Shown: in pieces, positions 26,694-36,351 of the stretch
How positions within the stretch are numbered: the first letter of the stretch is position 1
How the letters are laid out: each line of letters begins with the position of its first letter
Assembly: GCF_013184805.1 (NCBI RefSeq)
Contig: NZ_JAATNG010000001.1
Span: forward strand, 1,736,001-1,800,000
Source of the DNA: Pseudoruegeria sp. HB172150
Lineage (GTDB): Bacteria; Pseudomonadota; Alphaproteobacteria; Rhodobacterales; Rhodobacteraceae
Length of the DNA stretch: 64,000 nt
Direction: 5' to 3'
The notes under the pieces: model-generated
Told to the model about the DNA's origin: nothing
The model's database searches: none
Seen by the model: only the letters and a program-made list of their open reading frames with translations
Translations under genes and position numbers: made by a program

Positions 26694-27203
26694 ATGGGCA
26701 ATGGCTCCGACGCGGAGGCCGGATGCAGCGAGGACGTGCGACCGCTGCGGCCGGAGGAGAGAGGCTGGCTTTCCCGTCGCGTCTCTGAGGATTTTGGAAT
26801 GCCGGACGTGGTGCGGGATGGGGAATGGCTTCGGCTGGAGGACTGTGACGCTATGAGGTGCGGCGATGGCTATGCCACCTATCTCGATGACGGCAAGCAA
26901 TTGGAGCTGGTTGCCATCGGCGCGCGCCCTGCCGGGCAGGGTATCGGTACGAAGCTGTTGAAAGCGGTGCTTGGGGTGGCGCGGGAGTCTGGCCGGTGCG
27001 CGGTGCGGCTGACGACGACGAATGACAACATCGCGGCACTGGCTTTCTACCAGCGCGCCGGATTCCGGCTTTGTGGCTTGCGGCCGGGCGCCGTGGACCG
27101 TGCGCGGCAGTTGAAGCCTGGGCTACCGCTGGTGGCGGCGAATGGTCTGCCAATCCGGGACGAGCTGGAGCTCGTTTTCAGATTTGAGCCGGACGCGGAA
27201 TGA
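26694..27203 (+). CDS. GNAT family N-acetyltransferase
   Basis: A 169-aa acetyltransferase with the acetyl-CoA loop ARPAGQGIGTKLL (Q/RxxGxG/A type) and the downstream NIAALAFYQRAGFR block typical of the fold. Substrate unknown. A strong GGAGGTG site lies 7 nt before the ATG. It overlaps the next gene by 4 nt, so the pair is co-translated. Confidence 0.88.
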   Translation: MGNGSDAEAGCSEDVRPLRPEERGWLSRRVSEDFGMPDVVRDGEWLRLEDCDAMRCGDGYATYLDDGKQLELVAIGARPAGQGIGTKLLKAVLGVARESGRCAVRLTTTNDNIAALAFYQRAGFRLCGLRPGAVDRARQLKPGLPLVAANGLPIRDELELVFRFEPDAE

Positions 27204-28006
27204 GGATCGTCAGCCTGAATGCCTGGGGCGGGCAGGTTTGGGATGCGCTTGGGCCGTGGCTCGGGACGGTCGGTGCGGATGTACTGTGTCTGCAGGAGGT
27301 AATCCGCGGGCTGGCGCCGGGGCCGGAGTGGTTGCGCTATGGCGATGCGTTCCGGTCGCTGGATCAGCGGCGGGATCTGTTTGCGGATGTGTCGGCAGAT
27401 TTGCCGGGCTATCAGGCGCGGTTCGCGCCGGCGGCGCGAGGCGATCTGTTGGACGCGGATGGCGGGGTGCATCCCTCGGAGCACGGGATTGCACAGTGGG
27501 TCGCGCCGGACCTTGCGATTGCAGGGCAGTGGCAGGGGTTCGTTCATGGCTCGTTTCGTGTCGGCGGCTGGGGCGAGGAGCCGGTGCCCCGGACCTGTCA
27601 GGTGACGCGGATTGCGACGGGTGACGATTCTAGTGTCGTCGTTGGTCACCTGCACGGGTTGCGGGATCCTTCGGGGAAGGGCGACACGCCGGAGCGGAGC
27701 GCGCAGTGGCGGGCGCTTGCGGCGGCGGTCGAGACGTTCCGGGAGCCGGGTGAGCCAGTTGTCGTCGCAGGTGACCTGAACGTGCTGCCGGGCTCGGACG
27801 TGTTCGGCGTTCTTGGCGGGATCGGGCTGACCGATCTGGTGACCACGCGCGGGCACGATGACACGCGAACGTCGCTCTACAAGAAGCCGCAACGGCACGC
27901 GAATTACATGTTCGTCTCGCCCGAGGTGCGGGTGGTGTCGTTCGACGTTCCGGCGGAGCCGGTCGTCTCGGATCACCGCCCGCTGATCCTCGATCTCGCG
28001 TTTTAG
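27200..28006 (+). CDS. Endonuclease/exonuclease/phosphatase family protein
   Basis: A 268-aa EEP-fold metal-dependent phosphoesterase. Motifs in order: SLNAWG (Asn), LQEV (catalytic Glu), GHLHGLRDP, VAGDLNVLPGSD (Asp/Asn) and VSDHRPL (catalytic Asp-His). There is no signal peptide, so it is cytoplasmic. The substrate could be nucleic acid, phosphoinositide-like or another phosphodiester. Convergent with the phytase-like gene. Confidence 0.88.
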   Translation: MRIVSLNAWGGQVWDALGPWLGTVGADVLCLQEVIRGLAPGPEWLRYGDAFRSLDQRRDLFADVSADLPGYQARFAPAARGDLLDADGGVHPSEHGIAQWVAPDLAIAGQWQGFVHGSFRVGGWGEEPVPRTCQVTRIATGDDSSVVVGHLHGLRDPSGKGDTPERSAQWRALAAAVETFREPGEPVVVAGDLNVLPGSDVFGVLGGIGLTDLVTTRGHDDTRTSLYKKPQRHANYMFVSPEVRVVSFDVPAEPVVSDHRPLILDLAF

Positions 28007-28007
28007 G

Positions 28008-29075
28008 TCATTCCGCCGGGATCGCGAAGACGGCGAACTGGGTGAACTGGGACGCCGGATTGAAGTTGTCGTCGGAGGCGATCACGAAGGTCTGCTTTCC
28101 GTCGATGACGGGACCGAAGGCGAAGGATTCGATGTTGTCGATATCCAGTCCGAAGTCGCCTTCCCTGATTTCGAACCACGGCGTTTTCGTCACCGACGTC
28201 ACAGCGGCGGGATCGACCGATGCGGTGCCTGAGATATCGTCAGCGCCGCTCATGTCGGCGATGAAGAACCGGATGTGGTTGCCGACACCGAGCGCAAAGG
28301 TGCGTTCGACGGTTACGAGCCGCCCGTCCGGCATCGCCTCGATCGCTGAAAGCCCGTTGTCGTTCCAGAACGGATCCTGCGTCGCTTCGATAGAGATCGG
28401 CTCGGTCACGTAGAGGTATTCCGCTGCGGGCTGCATCGTGGTCGGGTCGATGACCAGCAGGCGCGCGGGGCTGCCGGATTCCAGCGTCGCCTTCCGCCCG
28501 TCCTGCGCCAGCGCATTCTCGGTTCCGGCGATCAGCTTGTCGTCGGACGTCAGCGTCAGCCCCTCGAAGCCGAGGTTGTTGTAGATCCCCCTGGTGTTGT
28601 CCGTATCGGGCAGATAGGCCTCGGGAAGCGCGATGGGCTCCGGCGCGGACCCGTCCGGCGCGGCCATGTAAATGGCGGGCCGGCCATTTTCGTCCCGCTC
28701 ACTCGACCAGAACAGGTGGGTGCCATCGAATGCGATGCCTTCGGGGTCGGTACCTTTCTCGGCAAAGGCACCATTCGGGCCGGCAAGCTCGTGCATGGCC
28801 GCGAGATCGAGAGATACGATGCCTTCTGCAAGACCCAGCTTCAGCTCATAGAAACGCGCGGGACCGTTCTGCACCCGGTCATCCGAGATCGCGAGAAAGC
28901 GGTCGCCTTCCGCATCGTAGGCGAGATCCGAGATGCCGCCGAAAACCACGCCAGCCACGGACAACCCGGAGGGAACGACGATCTGACCCAGGAATTCCGG
29001 TGTGGGTGGCGCGTCCTGCGCGAAGGCGGGCATGGCGAGGAACGTGGCAAGCGCGGTGCAGATAGTGCGGTTCAT
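28008..29075 (-). CDS. Phytase-like/esterase-like secreted protein
   Basis: A 355-aa protein with a Sec signal peptide (MNRTICTALATFLAMPAFA) and a beta-propeller-like domain of the 'esterase-like activity of phytase' (Phytase-like) family, with repeated blocks such as GISDLAYDAEGDRFLAISDDR, DPEGIAFDGTHLFWSSE and GFEGLTLTSDDKLIAGTEN. Role in phosphate acquisition is only suggested by the family name. The ATG at 29075 begins the signal peptide; an open frame extends further upstream without support. Confidence 0.82.
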   Translation of the reverse strand: MNRTICTALATFLAMPAFAQDAPPTPEFLGQIVVPSGLSVAGVVFGGISDLAYDAEGDRFLAISDDRVQNGPARFYELKLGLAEGIVSLDLAAMHELAGPNGAFAEKGTDPEGIAFDGTHLFWSSERDENGRPAIYMAAPDGSAPEPIALPEAYLPDTDNTRGIYNNLGFEGLTLTSDDKLIAGTENALAQDGRKATLESGSPARLLVIDPTTMQPAAEYLYVTEPISIEATQDPFWNDNGLSAIEAMPDGRLVTVERTFALGVGNHIRFFIADMSGADDISGTASVDPAAVTSVTKTPWFEIREGDFGLDIDNIESFAFGPVIDGKQTFVIASDDNFNPASQFTQFAVFAIPAE

Positions 29076-29655
29076 GGCGGGTCTCCGGCGAAGATTGGGA
29101 CGACATTCCGCTAGCGGTTGCATGTGACGAAGCAGCGACGGAGAGACGACAGTTTTCGCGTTCTGCCCAACGGCTGGACCGGCAAAATACGACCTGCCCA
29201 CAAAACAGCCTTGGGTTGTATATGTAATGGCTTCATTTCTTCGGAACGCGACCTGTCCGCAATTTTCGCCATTGTAAATCCGTCGTATTCGCCTTTATGT
29301 TACAAGGCAGCGCGCCAAGAGCTTTGATCTGCCGGCGCGTAGAGAATTGAATTTTCGCGATTTTCTGACCAACGGCAACGCCCGAAGAAAAACGCGAGAT
29401 GAAAACCAGGCCCGAGCGGCCAGGGAATCGCCCGAGAAAGCCTGCAGAGGCCGGGCCTTGAATTGGTGTCCGTGACAACAAGGGACGCCGGAGAAGAACC
29501 GCGATGAGGCGCGCAGGACGATACATGAGCGGACGGACGGCCACAGAGCCGCCTCTCGCTGACGCGCGCGCGCCCAGCCTCGCCCAGACAAGACACCCGC
29601 CGCACAGCTCCGCCCCGCCAGGGAAAGGGGTTTTGCCGCGGTGCCGAAGGACTTC
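29076..29655 (+). other. Long untranslated region before rne
   Basis: 580 bp between the divergent phytase-like and rne genes. A candidate promoter is TTGTAA (29272-29277) with an 18-bp spacer and TATGTT (29296-29301), implying a leader of about 350 nt. The leader has complementary segments AGGCCCG (29408-29414) and CGGGCCT (29452-29458) that could enclose a fold. Enterobacterial RNase E regulates itself through a long structured leader; similar control is plausible but unproven here. No coding frame is convincing. Confidence 0.45.
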
Positions 29656-32436
29656 ATGGCAAAGAAAATGCTCATCGACGCCACCCACGCGGAAGAAACC
29701 CGCGTTGTGGTGGTCGACGGAAACAAGGTCGAGGAATTCGACTTTGAAACTGAAAACAAACGCCAGCTAGCCGGCAACATCTATCTTGCGAAAGTGTCTC
29801 GCGTGGAGCCATCGCTCCAGGCGGCGTTCGTCGAGTATGGCGGTAATCGCCACGGCTTCCTGGCCTTCTCGGAAATCCACCCGGATTACTACCAGATCCC
29901 GGTCGCGGACCGCGAGGCTCTGCTCGCCGAAGAGCGCGCCTATGCTCAGGCGCAGGACGAGGACGAGGACGAGAAGCCGAAATCTTCTTCGCGCCGGTCC
30001 CGGTCGCGGCGGCGCAAGTCGTCGGACAAGAAAGAGACCACCGAAAAGGCCGAGTCGATCGTTTCCGACGACGCTGTAGAGACGCGCGAAGTCTCCAGCG
30101 ACGACATTCCCGGCATGGGTGTCGTTGACCTTGATGAAGACGGCAACGATGACGACACGGGTCCGGTCGATCTGACCGACGACGACCAGAAGTCGAAGGC
30201 GAAGAAAGAGGCGGAAAGCGCGGCGGATACGGCTGAGCCGGAAGAGAATGAAGCCGAAGCGCAGAGTTCAGACTCAGACGAAACCGGCGAAACCGAGGCT
30301 TCGACGTCCGAAACCTCTTCGAACGGGTCCGACGACGATGGCGATGATTCCGATGACGAAGATGACGATCACGATGACGACGAGCCCTATGCCGCCGTCG
30401 ATCATGCGACCGAGCTGGATTCAGAGATCGAATCCGTCGCGGAAGAGGACGTCACCGAGGAAATCCGTCAGCCGCGCCGGCCGAAGCCGCGCAAGTACAA
30501 GATCCAGGAAGTCATCAAGGTTCGTCAGATCCTGCTGGTTCAGGTCGTCAAGGAAGAGCGGGGCAACAAGGGCGCCGCGCTGACCACCTACCTGTCGCTG
30601 GCCGGGCGGTACTGTGTGCTAATGCCGAACACGGCGCGTGGCGGCGGGATTTCTCGCAAGATCACGAACGCGACCGACCGCAAGAAATTGAAGCAGATCG
30701 CGTCGGAAATCGACGTGCCGGAGGGTGCGGGGCTGATCGTGCGGACGGCGGGCGCCAAGCGCACCAAGTCCGAGATCAAGCGCGACTACGAATACCTGCA
30801 GCGGATGTGGGAACAGATCCGCGAGCTGACGCTGAAATCCATCGCGCCGGCGAAGATCTACGAGGAAGGCAACCTCATCAAGCGGTCGATCCGCGACCTG
30901 TATAACCGCGACATCGACGAGGTTCTGGTCGAGGGCGAAAGCGGCTATCGCGTGGCCAAGGACTTCATGAAAATGATCATGCCGTCCCACGCGAAGAACG
31001 TGAAGAACTACGCCGACCAGATGCCGCTTTTCGCGCGCTATCAGGTCGAGTCGTACCTGTCCTCGATGTTCAATCCGGTGGTGCAGCTGAAATCCGGCGG
31101 CTACATCGTGATCGGTGTGACCGAGGCTCTGGTGGCCATCGACGTCAACTCCGGCCGGGCGACCAAGAAGGGGTCGATCGAGGAGACGGCGCTTGAGACG
31201 AACCTCGAGGCGGCGGAAGAAATCGCGCGGCAACTGCGCCTGCGTGACCTTGCCGGGCTGATCGTGATCGACTTCATTGATATGGAGGAGCGTAAGAACA
31301 ACGCCTCTGTCGAGAAGAAGTTCAAGGACAAGCTGAAGACGGATCGCGCGCGTATCCAGGTGGGCCGCATCTCTGGCTTCGGGCTGCTGGAAATGTCGCG
31401 GCAGCGGCTGAGCCCCGGCATGCTGGAGGCGACGACGCAGCCCTGTCCGCATTGCCACGGCACCGGCCTGATCCGGTCGGATGACAACCTTGCGCTGTCG
31501 ATCCTGCGGCAGCTGGAAGAAGAAGGCACGCGGCGTAAGTCGCGCGAGGTGCTGTTGAAGGCGCCGGTGGGCATCTGCAACTTCCTGATGAACCAGAAAC
31601 GCGAGCACGTGGCGCAGATCGAGGCGCGCTATGGCATGTCGGTGCGGATCGAGGCCGATCCGTTCCTGATCTCGCCGGATTTCTCCATCGAGAAGTTCAA
31701 GACCGCGACCCGGCCGGTGGCCGAAGCAGCGCCGGTGGTGTCGGTCAACGCGTCGCTGATGGCGGATCTCGACGAGGAAGAAGAGGCCGTCGCAGCGGAA
31801 GCCGAGGATACTCCGGACACCACGGATGGCGACGATAAACCCAAGAAGCGGCGCCGTCGTCGCCGTCGTCGGCGCGGAAGCGGCAATGGTGGTGAGCAGG
31901 GGGGCGAACAGTCCTCGGCCCAGTCGAATGGCGATGATCAGACAAACGTGACATCTGGCGAAGGTGAAGGCGAGGCCGAAGCCGAGACTGCCACGGAATC
32001 GCCGGCTGAAGCAGCCGAAGTAGCCGAGGCGCAGCCGGAAACGGCTGAGGCGGAGGCGGAGGCGAAGACGGAAGAAAAGCCGAAGCGCTCGCGCCGCAGG
32101 TCATCGTCTTCGCGGTCGAAGAAATCCACGACGACCGAAGAGCCCGCAGCGGCAGAGGCCGCCGAAGCGCAGGCTGAAGAGCTGAAGGTGGAAACGGAAG
32201 CCGCTGAAGCGGCGCCTGCCGAGGAGCCCGCTGCGGTTCCGGAGCCTGTGGCAGAGGCCGAGCCCGAGCCGCAGGAGACTGCGGAGCCGGAACCGGCTGC
32301 CGCGGCTGAGCCGGAAGCGGAAACGGCTTCGGAGCCTGCACCTGAAGCGGAGCCCGAGCCCGAGCCTGCAATGGCAGAGGCGGACGAGGACAGCTCGAAG
32401 CCGAAGAAACGCGGCTGGTGGTCGATGGGGCGTTAA
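29656..32436 (+). CDS. rne: Ribonuclease E
   Basis: Main endoribonuclease of mRNA decay and rRNA/tRNA processing, and scaffold of the degradosome; 926 aa. The N-terminus MAKKMLIDATHAEETRV is the alphaproteobacterial start, preferred over a GTG at 29641. The S1 domain is split: its first half lies near 35-85, an Asp/Glu/Ser-rich insert of about 170 residues follows, then it resumes at YKIQEVIKVRQILLVQV. Catalytic aspartates are in VAIDVNSGR and GLIVIDFIDM; CPHCHGTG is the zinc link. The C-terminal third has an arginine run and long Ala/Glu-rich disordered sequence, ending in KKRGWWSMGR. Confidence 0.96.
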   Translation: MAKKMLIDATHAEETRVVVVDGNKVEEFDFETENKRQLAGNIYLAKVSRVEPSLQAAFVEYGGNRHGFLAFSEIHPDYYQIPVADREALLAEERAYAQAQDEDEDEKPKSSSRRSRSRRRKSSDKKETTEKAESIVSDDAVETREVSSDDIPGMGVVDLDEDGNDDDTGPVDLTDDDQKSKAKKEAESAADTAEPEENEAEAQSSDSDETGETEASTSETSSNGSDDDGDDSDDEDDDHDDDEPYAAVDHATELDSEIESVAEEDVTEEIRQPRRPKPRKYKIQEVIKVRQILLVQVVKEERGNKGAALTTYLSLAGRYCVLMPNTARGGGISRKITNATDRKKLKQIASEIDVPEGAGLIVRTAGAKRTKSEIKRDYEYLQRMWEQIRELTLKSIAPAKIYEEGNLIKRSIRDLYNRDIDEVLVEGESGYRVAKDFMKMIMPSHAKNVKNYADQMPLFARYQVESYLSSMFNPVVQLKSGGYIVIGVTEALVAIDVNSGRATKKGSIEETALETNLEAAEEIARQLRLRDLAGLIVIDFIDMEERKNNASVEKKFKDKLKTDRARIQVGRISGFGLLEMSRQRLSPGMLEATTQPCPHCHGTGLIRSDDNLALSILRQLEEEGTRRKSREVLLKAPVGICNFLMNQKREHVAQIEARYGMSVRIEADPFLISPDFSIEKFKTATRPVAEAAPVVSVNASLMADLDEEEEAVAAEAEDTPDTTDGDDKPKKRRRRRRRRRGSGNGGEQGGEQSSAQSNGDDQTNVTSGEGEGEAEAETATESPAEAAEVAEAQPETAEAEAEAKTEEKPKRSRRRSSSSRSKKSTTTEEPAAAEAAEAQAEELKVETEAAEAAPAEEPAAVPEPVAEAEPEPQETAEPEPAAAAEPEAETASEPAPEAEPEPEPAMAEADEDSSKPKKRGWWSMGR

Positions 32437-32443
32437 GCCCCGT

Positions 32444-32674
32444 CTACCCGCCTTTCCGGATCAGGTAGACCTGTATCGTGTCCCGCATTTCGTGATGCGC
32501 CAGCGCATGGCCAGCTTCCTGGCAGAAATGCGGGATATCGATCAGGGCGACCGGATCGTCGGCGTGAACCTCCAGAACCTGACCCGGCTCGAGCGGCTGC
32601 AGGCGCTTGCGAAGTTTCAGGACGGGCAGGGGACATATCAGGCCGCGGGCATCGAGGAAGGCATCGTGATCCAT
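32444..32674 (-). CDS. TusA-family sulfurtransferase
   Basis: A 76-aa sulfur-carrier protein of the TusA/SirA family with C14 in the conserved LDARGLICPLPVLKLRK. Family members relay persulfide sulfur for tRNA thiolation, cofactor synthesis or sulfur oxidation. The ATG at 32674 gives the usual length; the frame continues upstream without similarity and the ribosome-binding site is weak. It is divergent from ccdA, another thiol-related gene. Confidence 0.87.
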   Translation of the reverse strand: MDHDAFLDARGLICPLPVLKLRKRLQPLEPGQVLEVHADDPVALIDIPHFCQEAGHALAHHEMRDTIQVYLIRKGG

Positions 32675-32835
32675 GACTGCGATGCTTAGGCCATCGAGCA
32701 GCGCGCTTGAAGTGCCTTTTGGGGTACCGTTCCGCCGCACTGTAGTAGCGCCACGGGGATGTGACCAAAGCGCCCCGTGACGCCACACCTTCCAGCCGCT
32801 AAGAGAAGCGGACGAGGGGAACGGAAGGGACCTGC

Positions 32836-33588
32836 ATGTTCGGCGTCGACATCATGGATGCTAGCCTGCTGCCCGCCATGCTGGTGGCGGCGGCGGCGGG
32901 GTTCCTGTCCTTCCTGTCGCCCTGCGTATTGCCGATCGTGCCGCCCTATCTCGCCTATATGGGTGGGATCAGCATGGCTGAGATGGAGGCCGACCGCGCG
33001 GCAAGGCGGCGCGTCCTGATGTCGGCGATCTTCTTCGTGCTGGGGCTGTCGACGGTCTTTCTGTTCCTCGGCTTCACCGCCTCGGCCTTCGGCGCGTTTT
33101 TCCTGCAGAACCAGGAATGGTTCGTGATCGGCGCCGGGATCGTCGTGATGATCTTCGGCGCACACTTCATCGGGGTCTACCGCATCGGCTTTATGGATCG
33201 CGAGCTGCGGCTGGAGGCGGGCGACCGCGGGGGCAGTGCCTTTGGCGCCTATGTGCTGGGGCTGGCTTTCGCCTTTGGCTGGACGCCCTGCATCGGGCCG
33301 ATCCTGGGTGCCATCCTGTCGATTGCCGCGGAGCAGGCCAGCCTGCCGCGCGGCACGCTGCTGTTGGGGGTGTATGCGCTGGGGCTGGGTATTCCGTTCC
33401 TGCTGGTCGCCGCCTTCTTCCCGAGGATGAAGGGGGTCATGAACTGGATGAAGCGGCACATGGACCGGATCGAGAAGATCATGGGACTGCTGCTTTGGAC
33501 CGTCGGGCTGATGATGCTGACAGGGCAGTTCACCGCATTCTCCTACTGGCTGCTTGAGAAGTTCCCGGGACTTGCGGTGATCGGCTGA
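32836..33588 (+). CDS. ccdA: Cytochrome c biogenesis/thiol-disulfide transporter CcdA
   Basis: Inner-membrane protein passing reducing power from cytoplasmic thioredoxin to periplasmic thiols for cytochrome c maturation. The 250-aa protein has six or so helices and the two redox cysteines C30 (FLSPCVLPIVPPY) and C152 (WTPCIGPILG), each in its pseudo-repeat. The ATG has an AAGGGAC site. Divergent from the tusA-like gene. Confidence 0.94.
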   Translation: MFGVDIMDASLLPAMLVAAAAGFLSFLSPCVLPIVPPYLAYMGGISMAEMEADRAARRRVLMSAIFFVLGLSTVFLFLGFTASAFGAFFLQNQEWFVIGAGIVVMIFGAHFIGVYRIGFMDRELRLEAGDRGGSAFGAYVLGLAFAFGWTPCIGPILGAILSIAAEQASLPRGTLLLGVYALGLGIPFLLVAAFFPRMKGVMNWMKRHMDRIEKIMGLLLWTVGLMMLTGQFTAFSYWLLEKFPGLAVIG

Positions 33589-33652
33589 GACGCTAATCGG
33601 GCCGTTACGGCGGCTTAATCTTGCCCCGAACTTCCCTTAGCATCTCGGCAAG

Positions 33653-34954
33653 ATGAATGATCGCGATCCCGATACGGCGCCAGAGCCGAACCATCCCGTA
33701 AAGCGCCGCCGGGTCTTTTACATTCCGGGCTACGATCCGATTCACCCCCGCCGCTACCGCGAACTCTACCGAAAGGAATCCGCGGCTCAGGCGGAGATTT
33801 CCGGCTACCGGATCGGGATCAAGCCGCGCGAGGGCGAGCGATACGGCTGGGATGTGCGCGCCATCATCGGCGACCAGAAGGTCGCCGCCGGGGTGGAGGT
33901 GCTGGTCTGGTCAGATATCGTGCGCGCTTCGATGTCGAACACGATCCCGGCGACGTATCTGCAGCTTGCCCGTACCGCGTGGACCTACATCGCGACCGGC
34001 ACGCTGCGGCGGCTGATGTGGATGCGGAAAGGGCCGGTGCTGGCGGCGCTGTACCCGGTGGGAATGCTGATCCTGCAGGCCGTCCTGGCGGTTGTCGCGG
34101 GCGCCGCCGCGGGCGGGCTTCTGATCCGGCTGATCGGAGCGGTTGTCGGGCTGGTACTGGGCTGGTTCGGTGCAGAGGCAGGCGGTGCTGTCTGGACACT
34201 CTTCCTGAACCTTGTCTGGTGGGCGGCGTTCGGCGTGGCGACCGTCGCTGTCCTGCGCTGGTTCAAGGCGATGGATGGGAAGCTTTACGCCTACTACCTG
34301 ATGCATGACTACGCGTATTCCTGCCAGCTGAATGGAGCCTATCCGCCGGAACTGGAGGCGCGAATGATCGAGTTCGGGAAGATCATCGCCGAGGCACTGA
34401 CCGGGGACACGGATGAAGTGCTGGTGGTCGGCCACAGTTCCGGTGCGCACCTTGCGGTGACGATCCTTGCCGACCTGATCCGTGCCGGGCGCGTGCCGGC
34501 GAACGGCGCGAAGCTGGCTTTCCTGTCGCTTGGGCAGGTGGCGCCAATGGTGTCCTTCCTACCGAAGGCCGACCGCCTGCGCGCTGACCTGCATTACCTG
34601 TCGCAGCGGGAGGAATTGACCTGGGTCGACGTGACTGCACCGGGGGATGGCTGTGCCTTCGCGCTCTGCGATCCGGTGGCGGTATCTGGTGTCGCCCCGG
34701 CAAATCAACGCTGGCCGCTGATCCTGTCGGCTGCCTTTACCCAGACGCTTAGCCCGGAGCGGTGGAAGGCGCTGCGCTGGCGTTTCTTCCGGCTGCATTT
34801 CCAGTATCTCTGCGCTTTCGACCGGCCCGGGGATTACGACTACTTCCAGATCACAGCCGGTCCACTGACCCTCGCCGAGCGGTACGAGGGCCGGGCACCA
34901 TCCCGCTCACGAATTGACGTGCCAGCGTCACGCTATACGTCGATGGCAGCATGA
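33653..34954 (+). CDS. Alpha/beta-hydrolase-like membrane protein, unknown function
   Basis: A 433-aa protein. A cytoplasmic N-terminus (VFYIPGYDPIHPRRYRELY) resembles the first strand/oxyanion region of lipase-like proteins. Two or three membrane helices lie at about 130-205. A hydrolase-like C-terminal half carries the nucleophile elbow VVGHSSGAHLAV (GxSxG, near 265). The rest of the triad is not certain. Its stop overlaps the cytochrome P450 start by 4 nt (ATGA), so the two proteins are probably made together and act in one pathway, perhaps on lipids (inference). Confidence 0.75.
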   Translation: MNDRDPDTAPEPNHPVKRRRVFYIPGYDPIHPRRYRELYRKESAAQAEISGYRIGIKPREGERYGWDVRAIIGDQKVAAGVEVLVWSDIVRASMSNTIPATYLQLARTAWTYIATGTLRRLMWMRKGPVLAALYPVGMLILQAVLAVVAGAAAGGLLIRLIGAVVGLVLGWFGAEAGGAVWTLFLNLVWWAAFGVATVAVLRWFKAMDGKLYAYYLMHDYAYSCQLNGAYPPELEARMIEFGKIIAEALTGDTDEVLVVGHSSGAHLAVTILADLIRAGRVPANGAKLAFLSLGQVAPMVSFLPKADRLRADLHYLSQREELTWVDVTAPGDGCAFALCDPVAVSGVAPANQRWPLILSAAFTQTLSPERWKALRWRFFRLHFQYLCAFDRPGDYDYFQITAGPLTLAERYEGRAPSRSRIDVPASRYTSMAA

Positions 34955-36351
34955 AACCGCCAAAACCGGAAGCCCGGGCCGACAAGGTCTCTCTCTGGCG
35001 CTATCTGCGCCTGTTCCGCCAGGACATCCTGTCGGCACAGCCCGCGCGCCTGTATCGGGCGTGGATGGCGGAGTTCAGGACGCCGTTCTTCCGGTCTTAC
35101 CTGATCAACCAGCCTGAGCTGATCCGCGAGGTTCTGAACGCGCGGCCGATGGAATTTCCGAAGTCGTCGCGCGTTGGCGAAGGGTTGCGCCCTTTGCTGG
35201 GTAATTCGGTGTTCCTGACCAACGGTGAGACGTGGCTGCGCCAACGGCGGATCATTGACCCGGCCTTCGAGGGAGGCCGGTTGCGCGAAACGTTTCCGGC
35301 GATGCTGGCTGCAGGCAAGGCAGCGGTTGAAAGGCTGCGTGCGCGGCAGGGCGATGTAGAGATCGAGGAGATGGCCAGCCACGCCGCCGCCGACGTGATC
35401 TTTCGGACGTTGTTTTCCATTCCCATCGAGCACGAGATCGCGGCGCGGGTCTTCCGCGAGTTCCGCACCTATCAGCGGACACAGCCGATCCTGAACCTCG
35501 CCGCTTTCCTGCCTGTGCCGCGATGGATGCCCCGGCTGCACCGGGGCCGCACGATCCGCGCCGCCAAGTCCATCCGCCATCTGATCACGCAGCTAACGAC
35601 CGACCGGATGTGGGCCATAGAGGCCGGTGCGCCGCCGAACGACCTTGCGACCAAGATTCTGTCCACCCCGGATCCACAGACCGGCCTCCTGTTCGAGACC
35701 GACGAGATGGTAGACCAGGTCGCGATCTTCTTTCTTGCGGGGCATGAAACCAGCGCCTCTGCGCTCGGCTGGGCGCTGTACCTTCTGGCGCTGCACCCCG
35801 AGGCGCAGGAGCGGGTTGCCGAGGAGGCCGCGGCGCTTGGCGACGCGATCCATTTCGGGGATCTGTCGCGCCTGCGCTTTACGCGAGACGTCTTCCGAGA
35901 GACGCTGCGTCTCTATCCGCCGGTGCCGATGATGGTGCGCGAAACGACGAAGCCGGAGCGTTTCCGCGACCGGGATCTGCCAAAGCGCGCGCAGGTGGTG
36001 ATCAGCCCTTGGCACCTGCACCGGCACGAGCGGATCTGGGAGCGGCCGGACGATTTCGATCCCGACCGGTTCCAGACCACCGAAGGCCGCGAGTGCATGC
36101 GGGACGCGTATATCCCGTTCTCTGCCGGCAAGCGCGTCTGCGTCGGTGCCGGTTTCGCTATGGCGGAGGGCGTTCTGCTGCTGGCGCTGCTGGTCCGGGC
36201 GTTCCGGTTCGAGCGGATCGAGGGCGCCGAACCGGTGCCGGTCGCCTACCTGACGGTGCGTGCAAAGAACGGAATCCGGCTTCGGGTGAGCGAGCGGGTT
36301 TCGTCCGGGACGGCGCCGACGCCTGCGACGGCCAGCGCCGAGCGGGTTTAG
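34951..36351 (+). CDS. Cytochrome P450
   Basis: Heme monooxygenase, 466 aa. I-helix AGHETS (263-268), K-helix E317-x-x-R320 (ETLR), PERF-like region near 365-374, and heme loop PFSAGKRVCVG with C397 as iron ligand. In the loop the usual FGxG phenylalanine-glycine is FSAG. No membrane anchor. Redox partners are not nearby. It is coupled by a 4-nt overlap to the hydrolase-like membrane protein; substrate unknown. It overlaps the convergent speE by 4 nt. Confidence 0.95.
   Translation: MKPPKPEARADKVSLWRYLRLFRQDILSAQPARLYRAWMAEFRTPFFRSYLINQPELIREVLNARPMEFPKSSRVGEGLRPLLGNSVFLTNGETWLRQRRIIDPAFEGGRLRETFPAMLAAGKAAVERLRARQGDVEIEEMASHAAADVIFRTLFSIPIEHEIAARVFREFRTYQRTQPILNLAAFLPVPRWMPRLHRGRTIRAAKSIRHLITQLTTDRMWAIEAGAPPNDLATKILSTPDPQTGLLFETDEMVDQVAIFFLAGHETSASALGWALYLLALHPEAQERVAEEAAALGDAIHFGDLSRLRFTRDVFRETLRLYPPVPMMVRETTKPERFRDRDLPKRAQVVISPWHLHRHERIWERPDDFDPDRFQTTEGRECMRDAYIPFSAGKRVCVGAGFAMAEGVLLLALLVRAFRFERIEGAEPVPVAYLTVRAKNGIRLRVSERVSSGTAPTPATASAERV

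Noticed and set aside
31900-32380. Repetitive-looking GCCGAAGC/GCGGAG pattern that could suggest a repeat array
   Set aside because: It is the Ala/Glu-rich C-terminal coding part of RNase E; no fixed-length repeat and spacer structure, so not CRISPR.
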